Part shown: in pieces, positions 25,437 to 34,223 of the stretch
Position numbering within the stretch: position 1 is the first letter of the stretch
Layout: the number at the start of each line of letters is the position of its first letter
Assembly (NCBI GenBank): GCA_947499005.1
Contig: CANMML010000028.1
Coordinates: 1 to 50,275, forward strand
From: an uncultured Aquimarina sp.
Lineage (GTDB): Bacteria; Bacteroidota; Bacteroidia; Flavobacteriales; Flavobacteriaceae
Reading direction: 5' to 3'
DNA length: 50,275 nucleotides
Made by a program: the position numbers and the translations under genes
The notes under the pieces: generated by a model
The model's input: the letters and a program-made list of their open reading frames with translations, nothing else
Databases searched by the model: none
Told to the model about the DNA's origin: nothing

Positions 25437-27065
25437 TTATACTTGCATGATGCCAAGATTGTAGCGCTCTGTAATTGGAGCTTGGTTAGCAGCTTCTATT
25501 CCCATACTAATCCATTTTCGAGTTTCTAGAGGGTTTATAATGGCATCCGTCCATAATCTGGCAGCGGCATAGTAAGGCGAAATTTGCTTGTCGTAACGTT
25601 TTTTAATTTCTTGAAAGAGTTCGGTTTCTTTTTCAGGAGTTAATACTTCTCCTTTAGCTTTTAAGGAAGCTGTTTCTATTTGCAATAGTACTTTAGCAGC
25701 TTGAGCTCCTCCCATTACCGCTAGTTCGGCGCTTGGCCAAGCGACCATCAACCTAGGATCATAGGCTTTACCACACATGGCATAATTTCCAGCGCCATAA
25801 GAATTCCCCATGACTACTGTAAATTTAGGAACTACCGAATTTGCCATAGCACTTACCATTTTGGCACCATCTTTTATAATGCCTCCATGTTCACTTTTAC
25901 TGCCTACCATAAAACCAGTAACGTCTTGAAGGAATACTAAAGGAATTTTCTTTTGGTTACAATTTGCAATAAATCGAGCTGCTTTATCGGCAGCTTCCGA
26001 GTATATAACTCCACCTACCTGTAACTCTCCTTTCGCATTTTTACTAACCAAACGTTGATTAGCAACAATACCGACAGCCCAACCGTCGATGCGAGCATAC
26101 CCTGTTAGTATGGTTTTTCCATAATCTTTTTTGTATTGCTCAAATTCAGAATTATCGACCAAACGCTCTATAACAGGTAAAACATCATAAGGTTTATTAC
26201 GTGCTGCGGGCAGCAATCCAAAAATTTCTTCTTGTTGTTCTTTTGGGAGTTCACTTTCTATGCGATCAAAACCAGCATTGGCCGAAGCTCCTATTTTAGA
26301 AACAATATTTCTAATTTTATCTAAAGCATCCTTATCATCTGTTGCTTTATAATCGGTAACACCCGATATTTCGCAGTGTGTCGTTGCTCCCCCTAAAGTT
26401 TCATTATCAATTTCTTCACCTATCGCTGCTTTAACTAGATAACTTCCTGCTAAGAAAATGCTAGCTGTTTTGTCAACTATAATAGCTTCATCACTCATGA
26501 TAGGTAAATAGGCTCCTCCAGCAACACAACTTCCCATGATGGCAGAGATTTGAGTGATTCCCATACTGCTCATACGCGCATTATTACGGAAAATACGCCC
26601 AAAGTGTTCCTTGTCAGGAAAAACCTCATCCTGTAAGGGTAAAAAAGCTCCTGCGCTATCTACCAAATAGATAATAGGAAGATGATTTTCCATAGCTATT
26701 TCTTGTGCGCGAAGGTTTTTCTTGGCTGTAGCAGGAAACCAAGCACCTGCTTTTACAGTAGCATCATTGGCTACTACAATACATTGTTTTTTATGAATAT
26801 ATCCTATGACAACAATAACCCCTCCACTAGGACAGCCTCCGTATTCTTGATACATATCTTCTCCTACAAAGGCTCCAATTTCAAGTGTTTGGGCTTTATC
26901 ATCTAATAGATATTCAATACGCTCACGAGCAGTCATTTTACCTTTAGCATGTAGTTTAGCAATGCGTTTTTCACCGCCTCCTAGGGCTACTTTAGATAGT
27001 TTTTGTCTTAATTCTGAAGCTAATAATCTATTGTGATCTTCGTTTTTGTTGAAGTTGATGTCCAT
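25437..27065 (-). CDS. Acyl-CoA carboxylase carboxyltransferase (beta) subunit
   Basis: 542 residues, full length for the biotin-dependent acyl-CoA carboxylase beta subunit. The two crotonase-like halves are visible: the N-terminal half with GGGEKRIAKLHAKGKMTARER near 29-49, and YLVDSAGAFLPLQ near 148; the C-terminal half with VTGFMVGSKSEHGGIIKDGAK near 385-405 and the GNSYGAGNYAMCGKAYDPR region near 425. The HGGIIKDGAKM and YAAARLWTDAIINP motifs place it with the methylcrotonyl-CoA carboxylase beta group of leucine breakdown rather than propionyl-CoA; this is a subfamily guess. No biotin carboxylase subunit is adjacent. The 289-base gap upstream contains no convincing gene. Confidence 0.85.
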   Translation of the reverse strand: MDINFNKNEDHNRLLASELRQKLSKVALGGGEKRIAKLHAKGKMTARERIEYLLDDKAQTLEIGAFVGEDMYQEYGGCPSGGVIVVIGYIHKKQCIVVANDATVKAGAWFPATAKKNLRAQEIAMENHLPIIYLVDSAGAFLPLQDEVFPDKEHFGRIFRNNARMSSMGITQISAIMGSCVAGGAYLPIMSDEAIIVDKTASIFLAGSYLVKAAIGEEIDNETLGGATTHCEISGVTDYKATDDKDALDKIRNIVSKIGASANAGFDRIESELPKEQQEEIFGLLPAARNKPYDVLPVIERLVDNSEFEQYKKDYGKTILTGYARIDGWAVGIVANQRLVSKNAKGELQVGGVIYSEAADKAARFIANCNQKKIPLVFLQDVTGFMVGSKSEHGGIIKDGAKMVSAMANSVVPKFTVVMGNSYGAGNYAMCGKAYDPRLMVAWPSAELAVMGGAQAAKVLLQIETASLKAKGEVLTPEKETELFQEIKKRYDKQISPYYAAARLWTDAIINPLETRKWISMGIEAANQAPITERYNLGIMQV

Positions 27066-27354
27066 AATACTTAAACAAGATAATGAAAAACAAAAGTAAT
27101 AAATGACAGTAGCTTAATCACTCTTTATCTAATCTAAAAATTAACAAAATTATTACAGATGACATTTAGTGTTAATCCTTTTAGATATTCTTCTTCATCT
27201 AAAATATTAAAATCAAATATTACTTTCAGAATTTGTTCCATTTGGTGATGAGCGCATAAATACATTAACAAATAAATGTGAACAATAAAACCCGAATAAG
27301 CTTGCATTAATAAAATGTAAGCCAGTATTTTGCCTTCTTGAAACGAAGTAGTAG

Positions 27355-29421
27355 ATGAAATTGGATCAAAAAGTAGCAGCTCCCATAGCAAAACGTATTC
27401 CTGAGAGGTTAGAAAAGCATGGAGATATCAGAATAGACGATTATTTCTGGTTGAATGAAAGAGAAAATCCAGAGGTTGTAGATTACCTAAATGGAGAAAA
27501 TGATTTTTATGAATTTTCTACATCACATACGAAGAGTTTTCAAAAATCTCTATTCGAAGAGATGAAAGCACGAATCAAAGAAGATGATGTTTCTGTTCCA
27601 TATAAATACAACGGATATTGGTATATAACCAAATATGAGAAAGGGAAGGATTATCCTATTTATTCTAGAAAAAAAGATACTCTAGATGCAGAAGAAGAAA
27701 TATTGTTGGATTGTAATATTGAAGCTGAACACCACGATTACTATAAAGTAAGAGGCTTATCGATCAGTCCAGATAACAAGTTAATGGCTTATGGAGAAGA
27801 TACGGTAAGTAGAAGGCAGTATATTATTCGAGTAAAAAACCTAGAAACAGGAGAAATCCTAGAAGATAGTATAGAGAATACCACAGGGAGTGGAACATGG
27901 GCGAATGATAATAAAACCTTGTTCTATACCAAGAAAGATCCAGAAACACTTCGGTCATACCTTATAAAGAAACATTACCTAGGCACAGCATCTGATAAAG
28001 ATGTATTAGTCTATGAAGAAGATGATGATACGTTTGACACTTTTGTATATAAAACAAAGTCAGAAGAACTAATCGTTATTGGATGTAGTTCTACATTGAC
28101 TTCGGAGTATCGTTTTTTGGATGCCGATACACCAGAAGGAGAATTTACAATTTTGCAAGAAAGGATTAGAGGCTTAGAATATGGTATAGACCATTATAAT
28201 GGGAATTTTTATATCCTAACCAATATAGATGAAGCTACTAATTTTCAATTAATGAAAGCTTCTGAAAAAGATACCAAAAAAGAGGCTTGGGAAGTAATTA
28301 TTGCTCATCGAAATGATACATTGATAGAAGATATTGATGTATTTAAAGATTATTTAATAATTACAGAGCGTAACAATGGATTAACTCAAATAAGAATTAA
28401 ATCTTGGGACGGAGCCACAGATTACTATTTACCATTTGATGATGAAACCTATATGGCGTATTCAAGCATCAATATGGATTTTGAAACAGAATGGTTCCGT
28501 TATGGATATAGTTCATTAACAACGCCAACTTCTATTATAGAGTTTAATATGAAGACTCAGGAGAAGAACGTGTTAAAAGAACAAGAAGTCTTAGGCGGTG
28601 CTTTTGATAAAGAAGATTATACGTCAAAAAGAGTATGGGCTACAGCAGAAGATGGTGTTAAGGTTCCTATATCGTTAGTATATAGAAAAGATACCTTATT
28701 GAATGAGAATACACCCTTACTTCAATATGCATATGGGTCTTATGGGCATACGATAGACCCTTATTTCTCAACCACGCGTTTAACTTTATTAGATAGAGGT
28801 TTTGTCTATGCTATAGCTCATATTCGAGGAGGAGAATATCTAGGTCGTCCTTGGTATGACGAAGGGAAAATGTTGAAGAAAAAGAATACGTTTACCGATT
28901 TTATTGCATGTTCTAAATATTTGATAACAGATAAGTTTACTTCTGAAAATCATTTATATGCCATGGGAGGTTCAGCAGGTGGATTGCTTATGGGAGTTAT
29001 TATGAATGAAGCCCCTGAACTTTACAAAGGAGTTTTAGCTGCGGTACCTTTTGTAGATGTTGTTACCACTATGTTAGATGAAAGTATTCCTTTGACAACT
29101 GGTGAGTACGACGAATGGGGTAACCCTAATAATAAAGAATATTATGAATATATAAAATCATATTCGCCGTATGATAATGTAAAAAATCAAGCTTATCCTA
29201 ATGTGCTAATTACAACAGGTTTTCATGATTCGCAAGTGCAATATTGGGAACCTGCAAAGTGGATAGCAAAGCTAAGAGCATACAAAACCGATTCAAATCA
29301 GTTATTTTTACACACGAATATGGAAACTGGTCACGGTGGTGCATCGGGAAGATTTGAAGCCTTGAAAGAACTAGCGCAAGAATATGCTTTTGTGTTTGAT
29401 TTGGAAGGTATTACTGTATAA
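27355..29421 (+). CDS. ptrB: Oligopeptidase B (S9A serine peptidase)
   Basis: 688 residues. The N-terminal beta-propeller region starts after AAPIAKRIPERLEKHGD, the typical beginning of the family. The C-terminal alpha/beta-hydrolase domain has MGGSAGGLLMG with catalytic Ser540, ITTGFHDSQVQYWEP with the Asp, and TGHGGASGR with the His near 659. The sequence after the nucleophile (MNEAPELYKGVLAAVPFVDV) is characteristic of protease II. No signal peptide, so it is likely a cytoplasmic enzyme cutting after basic residues in short peptides. The ATG at 27355 fits the family start. Confidence 0.9.
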   Translation: MKLDQKVAAPIAKRIPERLEKHGDIRIDDYFWLNERENPEVVDYLNGENDFYEFSTSHTKSFQKSLFEEMKARIKEDDVSVPYKYNGYWYITKYEKGKDYPIYSRKKDTLDAEEEILLDCNIEAEHHDYYKVRGLSISPDNKLMAYGEDTVSRRQYIIRVKNLETGEILEDSIENTTGSGTWANDNKTLFYTKKDPETLRSYLIKKHYLGTASDKDVLVYEEDDDTFDTFVYKTKSEELIVIGCSSTLTSEYRFLDADTPEGEFTILQERIRGLEYGIDHYNGNFYILTNIDEATNFQLMKASEKDTKKEAWEVIIAHRNDTLIEDIDVFKDYLIITERNNGLTQIRIKSWDGATDYYLPFDDETYMAYSSINMDFETEWFRYGYSSLTTPTSIIEFNMKTQEKNVLKEQEVLGGAFDKEDYTSKRVWATAEDGVKVPISLVYRKDTLLNENTPLLQYAYGSYGHTIDPYFSTTRLTLLDRGFVYAIAHIRGGEYLGRPWYDEGKMLKKKNTFTDFIACSKYLITDKFTSENHLYAMGGSAGGLLMGVIMNEAPELYKGVLAAVPFVDVVTTMLDESIPLTTGEYDEWGNPNNKEYYEYIKSYSPYDNVKNQAYPNVLITTGFHDSQVQYWEPAKWIAKLRAYKTDSNQLFLHTNMETGHGGASGRFEALKELAQEYAFVFDLEGITV

Positions 29422-29493
29422 CAAAAAAAATGTAAATTCGCAGGAACTCTTAGGATATAATATTTTATTATATTTAGAGTAACAAACCGTCTT

Positions 29494-30534
29494 ATGGAGC
29501 AGGAAATAAAAGCCTATAATAATGTTCTTGAGTTAATTGGGAACACGCCTCTTGTTAAGTTGAATAGAATTACCGAAAATTTGAAAGGCAATTTCTACGC
29601 AAAAGTAGAATCTTTCAACCCAGGGCATTCTACTAAGGATCGCATAGCTCTCTATATTATAGAAGAAGCAGAACGAAAAGGAATTTTAAAGCCTGGAGAT
29701 ACTATTATCGAGACTACGAGTGGTAATACAGGATTTAGCCTAGCAATGGTTAGTATAATCAAAGGCTACGAGTGTATTTTAGCAGTGACTTCAAAGTCTT
29801 CTAAAGATAAAATTGAAACATTGAAAAATCTTGGTGCAAAAGTTTATGTTTGTCCAGGAAATGTAAGTGCCGATGATCCTAGATCTTATTATCAAGTTGC
29901 AAGAAAATTACATTCAGAAATAAAAGGTTCGGTATATATCAACCAATATTTTAATGAGTTAAATATAGACGCCCATTACCGTAGTACAGGTCCAGAAATT
30001 TGGGATCAAACTAATGGTAAGATTACACACTTGGTGGCATGTAGTGGTACTGGAGGGACAATCTCTGGTACAGCTAGATATTTAAAAGAGCAAAATCCAG
30101 ACATTAAAATTTTAGGAGTAGATGCTTTTGGTTCAGTGCTGAAAAAGTATCACGAGACTAGAGAATTTGATGAAAAAGAAATTTACCCTTACCGAATAGA
30201 AGGTTTAGGTAAAAATCTAATACCGACAGCAACAGATTTTGATATTATAGATCAATTCGAAAAAGTAACAGACGAGGATAGTGCTCATACGGCAAGGGAA
30301 TTAGTGGTTACTGAAGGAATGTTTTTAGGATATACTTCTGGTGCTGCCATTCAGGGATTAAAGCAGTTTGGAGAAAAAGGAGCATTTGATGAAAATAGTA
30401 ACGTAGTTATTATTTTGCCAGATCATGGATCTAGATACCTTAGTAAGGTGTACAGCGATGATTGGATGAATAAGCAAGGCTTTTTTGATAGCGTACGTGA
30501 AGAAAATGCAACAAAAATAGAAATAGTAAAATAA
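29494..30534 (+). CDS. PLP-dependent cysteine-synthase-fold enzyme, possible cysteate synthase
   Basis: 346 residues. PLP lysine is Lys48 in [10 protein letters not shown]; the phosphate-binding and substrate loop is ETTSGNTG at 73-80; the PLP-phosphate loop is [12 protein letters not shown] near 181. The C-terminus with [18 protein letters not shown] is shared with cystathionine beta-synthase-like enzymes. It lacks CBS regulatory domains. A cysteine synthase or cystathionine beta-synthase activity is the default. Because the next gene on this strand is an alpha-oxoamine synthase, L-cysteate formation for the sulfonolipid capnine is an attractive alternative; this is inference from order. Followed by a strong terminator at 30574. 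Confidence 0.8.
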   Translation: MEQEIKAYNNVLELIGNTPLVKLNRITENLKGNFYAKVESFNPGHSTKDRIALYIIEEAERKGILKPGDTIIETTSGNTGFSLAMVSIIKGYECILAVTSKSSKDKIETLKNLGAKVYVCPGNVSADDPRSYYQVARKLHSEIKGSVYINQYFNELNIDAHYRSTGPEIWDQTNGKITHLVACSGTGGTISGTARYLKEQNPDIKILGVDAFGSVLKKYHETREFDEKEIYPYRIEGLGKNLIPTATDFDIIDQFEKVTDEDSAHTARELVVTEGMFLGYTSGAAIQGLKQFGEKGAFDENSNVVIILPDHGSRYLSKVYSDDWMNKQGFFDSVREENATKIEIVK

Positions 30535-30573
30535 TAACATTACAACTAACTAAACTAAATTATTTTACGCATA

Positions 30574-30596
30574 GCCTTCGTTTCGAAGGCTTTTTT
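30574..30596 (+). terminator. Terminator after the cysteine-synthase-like gene
   Basis: Perfect 7-bp GC-rich stem (GCCTTCG/CGAAGGC), a three-base loop and six T, 40 bases after the stop. The rest of the 30535-30795 gap holds only the AT-rich upstream region of the next gene. Confidence 0.92.
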
Positions 30597-30795
30597 GTTT
30601 TGTTCAATGGCTAAACAAAATAATTGATTTATTTTTGAACCTAAATGAGATTGACTATTATTAAATAGCTTATCGGATCTTTGTTTTTTTATTTTGATCA
30701 TATTATAAAAAAGCTGAGGTTGTTATATCGAAAGCAAGTATTTTAATTTTAGTTAGCTTTCTTTTAGAATTTATAACTAGTGAATATCTAGATAC

Positions 30796-32058
30796 ATGAA
30801 AGATTTATTTGAAAAGATTTATGCAGACAAAGGACCTTTAGGAAAATGGGCTGATCAGGCAGAAGGTTATTTTGTATTTCCAAAGTTAGAAGGGCCAATT
30901 TCTAACCGAATGAAGTTTCAAGGAAAAGAAGTTATTACTTGGAGTGTTAATGATTATCTGGGATTAGCAAATCATCCAGAAGTTAGAAAAGTGGATGCAG
31001 AAGCTGCAGCTAAGTATGGTTCGGCATATCCAATGGGAGCTCGTATGATGAGTGGGCATACAGATTTACATGAGCAATTAGAAAATGAATTAGCAGCCTT
31101 TGTGAGTAAAGAAGCGGCTTACTTATTAAATTTTGGTTACCAAGGAATGGTATCTACTATTGATGCTTTGGTAAGTAAAGATGACGTAATCGTATATGAT
31201 GTAGACACACATGCATGTATTATTGATGGTGTTCGTTTACATGCAGGAAAGCGATTCGTATACAAGCACAATGATGTAGAAAGTATAGAGAAAAACTTGA
31301 AACGTGCGACTAGGCTTGCAGAAAAAACAGGGGGAGGAATCCTTTTGATTTCTGAAGGTGTATTTGGAATGCGTGGTGAGCAAGGGAAATTAAGAGAGAT
31401 TGTTGCTTTAAAAGAAAAATACAATTTTAGACTTTTTGTTGATGATGCTCATGGTTTCGGAACATTAGGAGCTACAGGAGCAGGAACAGGAGAAGAGCAA
31501 GGAGTACAAGATCAAATTGATGTTTATTTTGCCACTTTTGCGAAGTCTATGGCAAGTACTGGTGCTTTCATAGCTGCAGATCAAGAAATTATTGACTATT
31601 TGAAGTATAACCTTCGTTCTCAAATGTTCGCGAAGTCTTTGCAAATGCAGTTAGTTGAAGGAGCATTAAAGCGTTTAGATATGCTTCGTACAATGCCAGA
31701 GCTTAAAGATAAACTTTGGGACAATGTTAATGCATTGCAAGGAGGATTAAAAGAAAGAGGTTTTGATATTGGTACCACGCAGACTTGTGTGACACCGGTA
31801 TATTTAAAAGGTAGCATTCCAGAAGCAATGGCTTTGGTAAAGGATTTACGTGAAAATCATGGTATTTTCTGTTCGATTGTTACTTATCCAGTAATTCCAA
31901 AAGGATTGATATTATTACGTTTGATTCCAACAGCTACACATACATTAGAAGATGTAGCAGAGACTCTAGTCGCATTTTCTGATATTAGAGAGAAGCTAGA
32001 GACAGGAGTTTACAAACGTCTTACAGCGGCTTTAGTAGAAGAGATGGGAGAATTTTAA
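30796..32058 (+). CDS. Alpha-oxoamine synthase (serine palmitoyltransferase/cysteate acyltransferase type)
   Basis: 420 residues, class II PLP-dependent aminotransferase fold. PLP lysine is Lys250 in FATFAKSMASTGAF, which matches the Spt-type context (FAKSMAG) of Bacteroidota better than the AONS or KBL context. VDDAHGFGTLGATG at about 215-228 holds the PLP-binding Asp and His. It condenses an amino acid with an acyl thioester. In this phylum the two main choices are sphingolipid synthesis from serine and sulfonolipid (capnine) synthesis from cysteate; the neighbour at 29494 favours the second. It has its own promoter region and a terminator, so it is not strictly cotranscribed with that neighbour. 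Confidence 0.82.
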   Translation: MKDLFEKIYADKGPLGKWADQAEGYFVFPKLEGPISNRMKFQGKEVITWSVNDYLGLANHPEVRKVDAEAAAKYGSAYPMGARMMSGHTDLHEQLENELAAFVSKEAAYLLNFGYQGMVSTIDALVSKDDVIVYDVDTHACIIDGVRLHAGKRFVYKHNDVESIEKNLKRATRLAEKTGGGILLISEGVFGMRGEQGKLREIVALKEKYNFRLFVDDAHGFGTLGATGAGTGEEQGVQDQIDVYFATFAKSMASTGAFIAADQEIIDYLKYNLRSQMFAKSLQMQLVEGALKRLDMLRTMPELKDKLWDNVNALQGGLKERGFDIGTTQTCVTPVYLKGSIPEAMALVKDLRENHGIFCSIVTYPVIPKGLILLRLIPTATHTLEDVAETLVAFSDIREKLETGVYKRLTAALVEEMGEF

Positions 32059-32084
32059 ACTCTCGTAAAATATTGTTTTATATC

Positions 32085-32118
32085 AAAGGTCTATTCAAAC
32101 TGAATAGGCCTTTTTCTT
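32085..32118 (+). terminator. Terminator of the alpha-oxoamine synthase gene
   Basis: A 13-bp stem with one G-T pair (AAAGGTCTATTCA with TGAATAGGCCTTT), a three-base loop and a following T run, 27 bases after the stop. Confidence 0.88.
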
Positions 32119-32229
32119 TTTTATAGACTTCCCAAGTTTCCTATATTGTTACTAATTCTATTCTAATAAAAATTAAAACTAAAGATTGTTTTTAAAAGGT
32201 AAAATATTACTACTTCATATAAAATATAG

Positions 32230-32265
32230 TTGACAATAGGTTGTCACACCATCTTATTAAATTTG
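32230..32265 (+). promoter_or_regulatory. Promoter and operator of the WYL regulator gene
   Basis: Inverted repeat TGACAATAGGTTGTCA at 32231-32246 (6-bp arms), then a perfect -7 box TAAATTTG at 32258-32265; the start codon is 25 bases on. The operator begins 27 bases before the -7 box, exactly as at 32982-33016. Confidence 0.7.
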
Positions 32266-32290
32266 ATGTAGGTTATTTAAATGATGTATT

Positions 32291-32980
32291 ATGAACAGGC
32301 TTTCGAGAGTCACTGCAATTCTAACTCAGTTACAATCAAAAAAAATTGTAACAGCTAAAGAAATTTCGGAACGCTTTCAAATTTCTTTGCGTACTGTTTA
32401 TAGAGATATTAAAACTTTGCAAGATGCTGGTGTGCCAATAGGTTCGGAAAATGGAGTAGGTTACTTCATTGTTGATGGGTACTCTTTACCGCCAATTATG
32501 ATCACCGAAGAAGAAGCTAATGCCTTGTTAATTGCAGAAAGATTTATATCCAGTCAAAGTGATTCTTCTTTGATTAAAGACTTTACGTCGCTTCTTATTA
32601 AGATTAAGTCAGTGTTACGAGATGCGGAGAAGAAAAACCTATCAAAACTCGAACATAGAATTATTCCATCCTATATAAAGAGCACTATTGAAAGTGAATG
32701 GCTTTCCATGATTCAAAAGGCGATTGGTAATAATAAGGTTTTAGAAATCAATTATCACTCAATTTATAAGCAAGAGAAAACTACTAGAAAAATAGAACCT
32801 CTAGGAATTTATTTTACAGAGAATAATGCATGGGTAGTAATCGCCTATTGCAAGCTAAGAAAAGAATTACGAGAGTTTAGATTGGATAGAATTATACAAG
32901 CGAAAACTGTTACAGAAACTTTTGAGTATAAAGAGGACTTTACTTTAAAGAAATATTTCCAGAAATATTTTGAGTACTAG
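32291..32980 (+). CDS. HTH-WYL (YafY-type) transcriptional regulator
   Basis: 229 residues. N-terminal HTH_11 domain (about 5-60: AILTQLQSKKIVTAKEISERFQISLRTVYRDIKTLQDAG). C-terminal WYL-type ligand domain (about 135-215) with LEINYHS, EPLGIYFTENNAWVVIAYC and LREFRLDRI; the central WYL positions are partly altered (WVV), as in many YafY members. WYL domains sense nucleic acid or nucleotide ligands in some systems; the ligand here is unknown. The operator shared with the next gene suggests that it controls itself and that gene. Confidence 0.87.
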   Translation: MNRLSRVTAILTQLQSKKIVTAKEISERFQISLRTVYRDIKTLQDAGVPIGSENGVGYFIVDGYSLPPIMITEEEANALLIAERFISSQSDSSLIKDFTSLLIKIKSVLRDAEKKNLSKLEHRIIPSYIKSTIESEWLSMIQKAIGNNKVLEINYHSIYKQEKTTRKIEPLGIYFTENNAWVVIAYCKLRKELREFRLDRIIQAKTVTETFEYKEDFTLKKYFQKYFEY

Positions 32981-33016
32981 TTGACATAAGGCTGTCATAC
33001 TGTGAATTTACTTTTG
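32981..33016 (+). promoter_or_regulatory. Second WYL-type operator and promoter
   Basis: TGACATAAGGCTGTCA at 32982-32997 (5-bp arms, same TGACA-AGG-TGTCA core), then a perfect -7 box TACTTTTG at 33009-33016. It begins two bases after the WYL stop codon and drives the gene at 33041. Confidence 0.7.
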
Positions 33017-33040
33017 TTTTGAACATAATAAAATTTACAA

Positions 33041-33421
33041 ATGATGGAAAAAAGCATTCTTGAAGTAGCTGCAACATACCCAGCAGCTTTCAGACAAATG
33101 GATACCAATTTAATTGATGTCTATTTCACAAAAACAGCAACGAAAACAGGTTTCATATTTGATTATGAAAATGATAAATGGTTAGATATTTCTACAGTTA
33201 AAATTCCTGAAATAAAAGAATGGGTGGCGGTATTTAATAAAGAAGGGATTATGCCTGATAGTCTACCTGAAATAAAGATTTTAGATGCTCAAGACAGAAT
33301 CGCAGTTGTAAAATTGGAAATGGAATGGTTAACCGATAAAAAAGGTTGTGATTATATTCTTTTGATTAAGGAAGACAGTCAGTGGAAAATTGAATCCATA
33401 ATTTACCAAAGCGTCTTATAA
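33041..33421 (+). CDS. NTF2-like (lumazine-binding/SnoaL-type) small protein
   Basis: 126 residues, soluble. Sequence style fits the NTF2-like superfamily: an N-terminal helix (MEKSILEVAATYPAAFRQMD), a KIPEIKEWVAVF helix, and a C-terminal sheet ending in YILLIKEDSQWKIESIIYQ, where the Trp-Lys-Ile pattern before the end is typical of DUF4440 and Lumazine_bd_2 members. No catalytic residues can be assigned. It has its own promoter with an operator like that of the WYL regulator, so it is probably the target gene of that regulator. Confidence 0.7.
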   Translation: MMEKSILEVAATYPAAFRQMDTNLIDVYFTKTATKTGFIFDYENDKWLDISTVKIPEIKEWVAVFNKEGIMPDSLPEIKILDAQDRIAVVKLEMEWLTDKKGCDYILLIKEDSQWKIESIIYQSVL

Positions 33422-33565
33422 TATTTAAGGGAGAATTAATAGAATATGAATCTATAGTATTAATACAGGATAAGAAATTACCTGCGCTCTAAATTAGAAC
33501 AACCAAAGCATAGAAGTCTTTTGCTTTTGAGAATCACTTAAGATCATAATTTATCAGTGGAACTA

Positions 33566-33769
33566 ATGTATTCCATTTTAGAAAATTGCTTAAAAATGAG
33601 AATAGAGAATAATAAAGTGAATATAAATTCATTAAAATATATAACCAAAAGAATACTAAATAACACATATATAGTATCTCTTGTAGATGCTAAAGGTTTT
33701 GCTATAACAGTAGGTTATGGAGATTCTCTTGAAGAAGCCATCAATGATCTACATAGTAATTTGATATAG
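33566..33769 (+). CDS. Small hypothetical protein
   Basis: 67 residues from the ATG at 33566 (a GTG at 33557 would add three). Soluble, with a helix at the start, a short beta pair in the middle (YIVSLVDAKGFAITVGYGDS) and a helix at the end (LEEAINDLHSNLI). The end resembles the strand-helix fold of small HicB-like or DUF1902-like domains, but I cannot confirm this. No partner toxin is adjacent. The following gap (33770-33983) has an 8-bp perfect hairpin at 33811-33833 and no gene. Confidence 0.45.
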   Translation: MYSILENCLKMRIENNKVNINSLKYITKRILNNTYIVSLVDAKGFAITVGYGDSLEEAINDLHSNLI

Positions 33770-33983
33770 ATCTACTAGTATTGGAAATTGAAGTAGCGGT
33801 AGAGTAGAATAAGTAGACGTTCTGTGTCTACTTCTAATGAATACCTCAAGTATTCTAAAATATAACAGAGATCTCATTACAATTTTTATCAAAATAGGTG
33901 GAGAGGTGTTACTTAGTCACAACATTTCTATTTGGTTCTTTTCTTAGAACGTTACCAATAATATTAGAGGATATATAAAAAGA

Positions 33984-34009
33984 AAAACCCTTGCGATTGC
34001 AAGGGTTTT
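33984..34009 (-). terminator. Terminator of the tRNA-Ser gene
   Basis: Perfect 11-bp stem (AAAACCCTTGC with GCAAGGGTTTT) and a four-base loop; on the minus strand it ends in a T run just after the tRNA. Confidence 0.88.
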
Positions 34010-34018
34010 AAAGGTCTG

Positions 34019-34103
34019 CGGTGAAAGAGGGATTCGAACCCCCGGAGGTGTGACCCTCAACGGTTTTCAAGACCGCCGCATTCGACCACTCTGCCATTTC
34101 ACC
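34019..34103 (-). tRNA. tRNA-Ser(UGA)
   Basis: 85 nt on the minus strand. Acceptor stem GGTGAAA/TTTCACC with discriminator G, a T-arm with GGGGGTTCGAATCCC, a long variable arm, and anticodon TGA in CTTGAAA. CCA is not encoded. A perfect promoter and a terminator bracket the gene. Confidence 0.97.
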
Positions 34104-34118
34104 AGTTTTCGACGCGTT

Positions 34119-34136
34119 CCTAGCATTGCTGCTAGG
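34119..34136 (-). other. Hairpin in the tRNA-Ser leader
   Basis: CCTAGCA, loop GCAA, TGCTAGG on the minus strand: a 7-bp perfect stem closed by a GNRA tetraloop, placed between the promoter and the mature tRNA 5' end. It is probably part of the precursor that RNase P removes. Confidence 0.6.
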
Positions 34137-34142
34137 CGGGTG

Positions 34143-34172
34143 CAAATATACAACCCTTTTTTAGTTTGGCAA
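34143..34172 (-). promoter_or_regulatory. Promoter of tRNA-Ser
   Basis: On the minus strand: TTG, 19-bp spacer, TATATTTG, a perfect match to the Bacteroidota consensus, 40 bases before the tRNA. Confidence 0.75.
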
Positions 34173-34223
34173 ATAAAATAACAGCAAAATGTGTTATTTT
34201 TAGAGGATATTTTTAATTCTATT

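Noticed and set aside
27134..27391. 85-codon minus-strand ORF before the oligopeptidase gene
   Set aside because: It overlaps the start of the oligopeptidase gene by 37 bases, its best internal ATG leaves only 57 residues, and the product has no recognisable features. It is probably a chance frame in the intergenic region.
33566..33769. HicB-type antitoxin call for the 67-residue protein
   Set aside because: The fold hint is weak and there is no HicA-like partner next to it.
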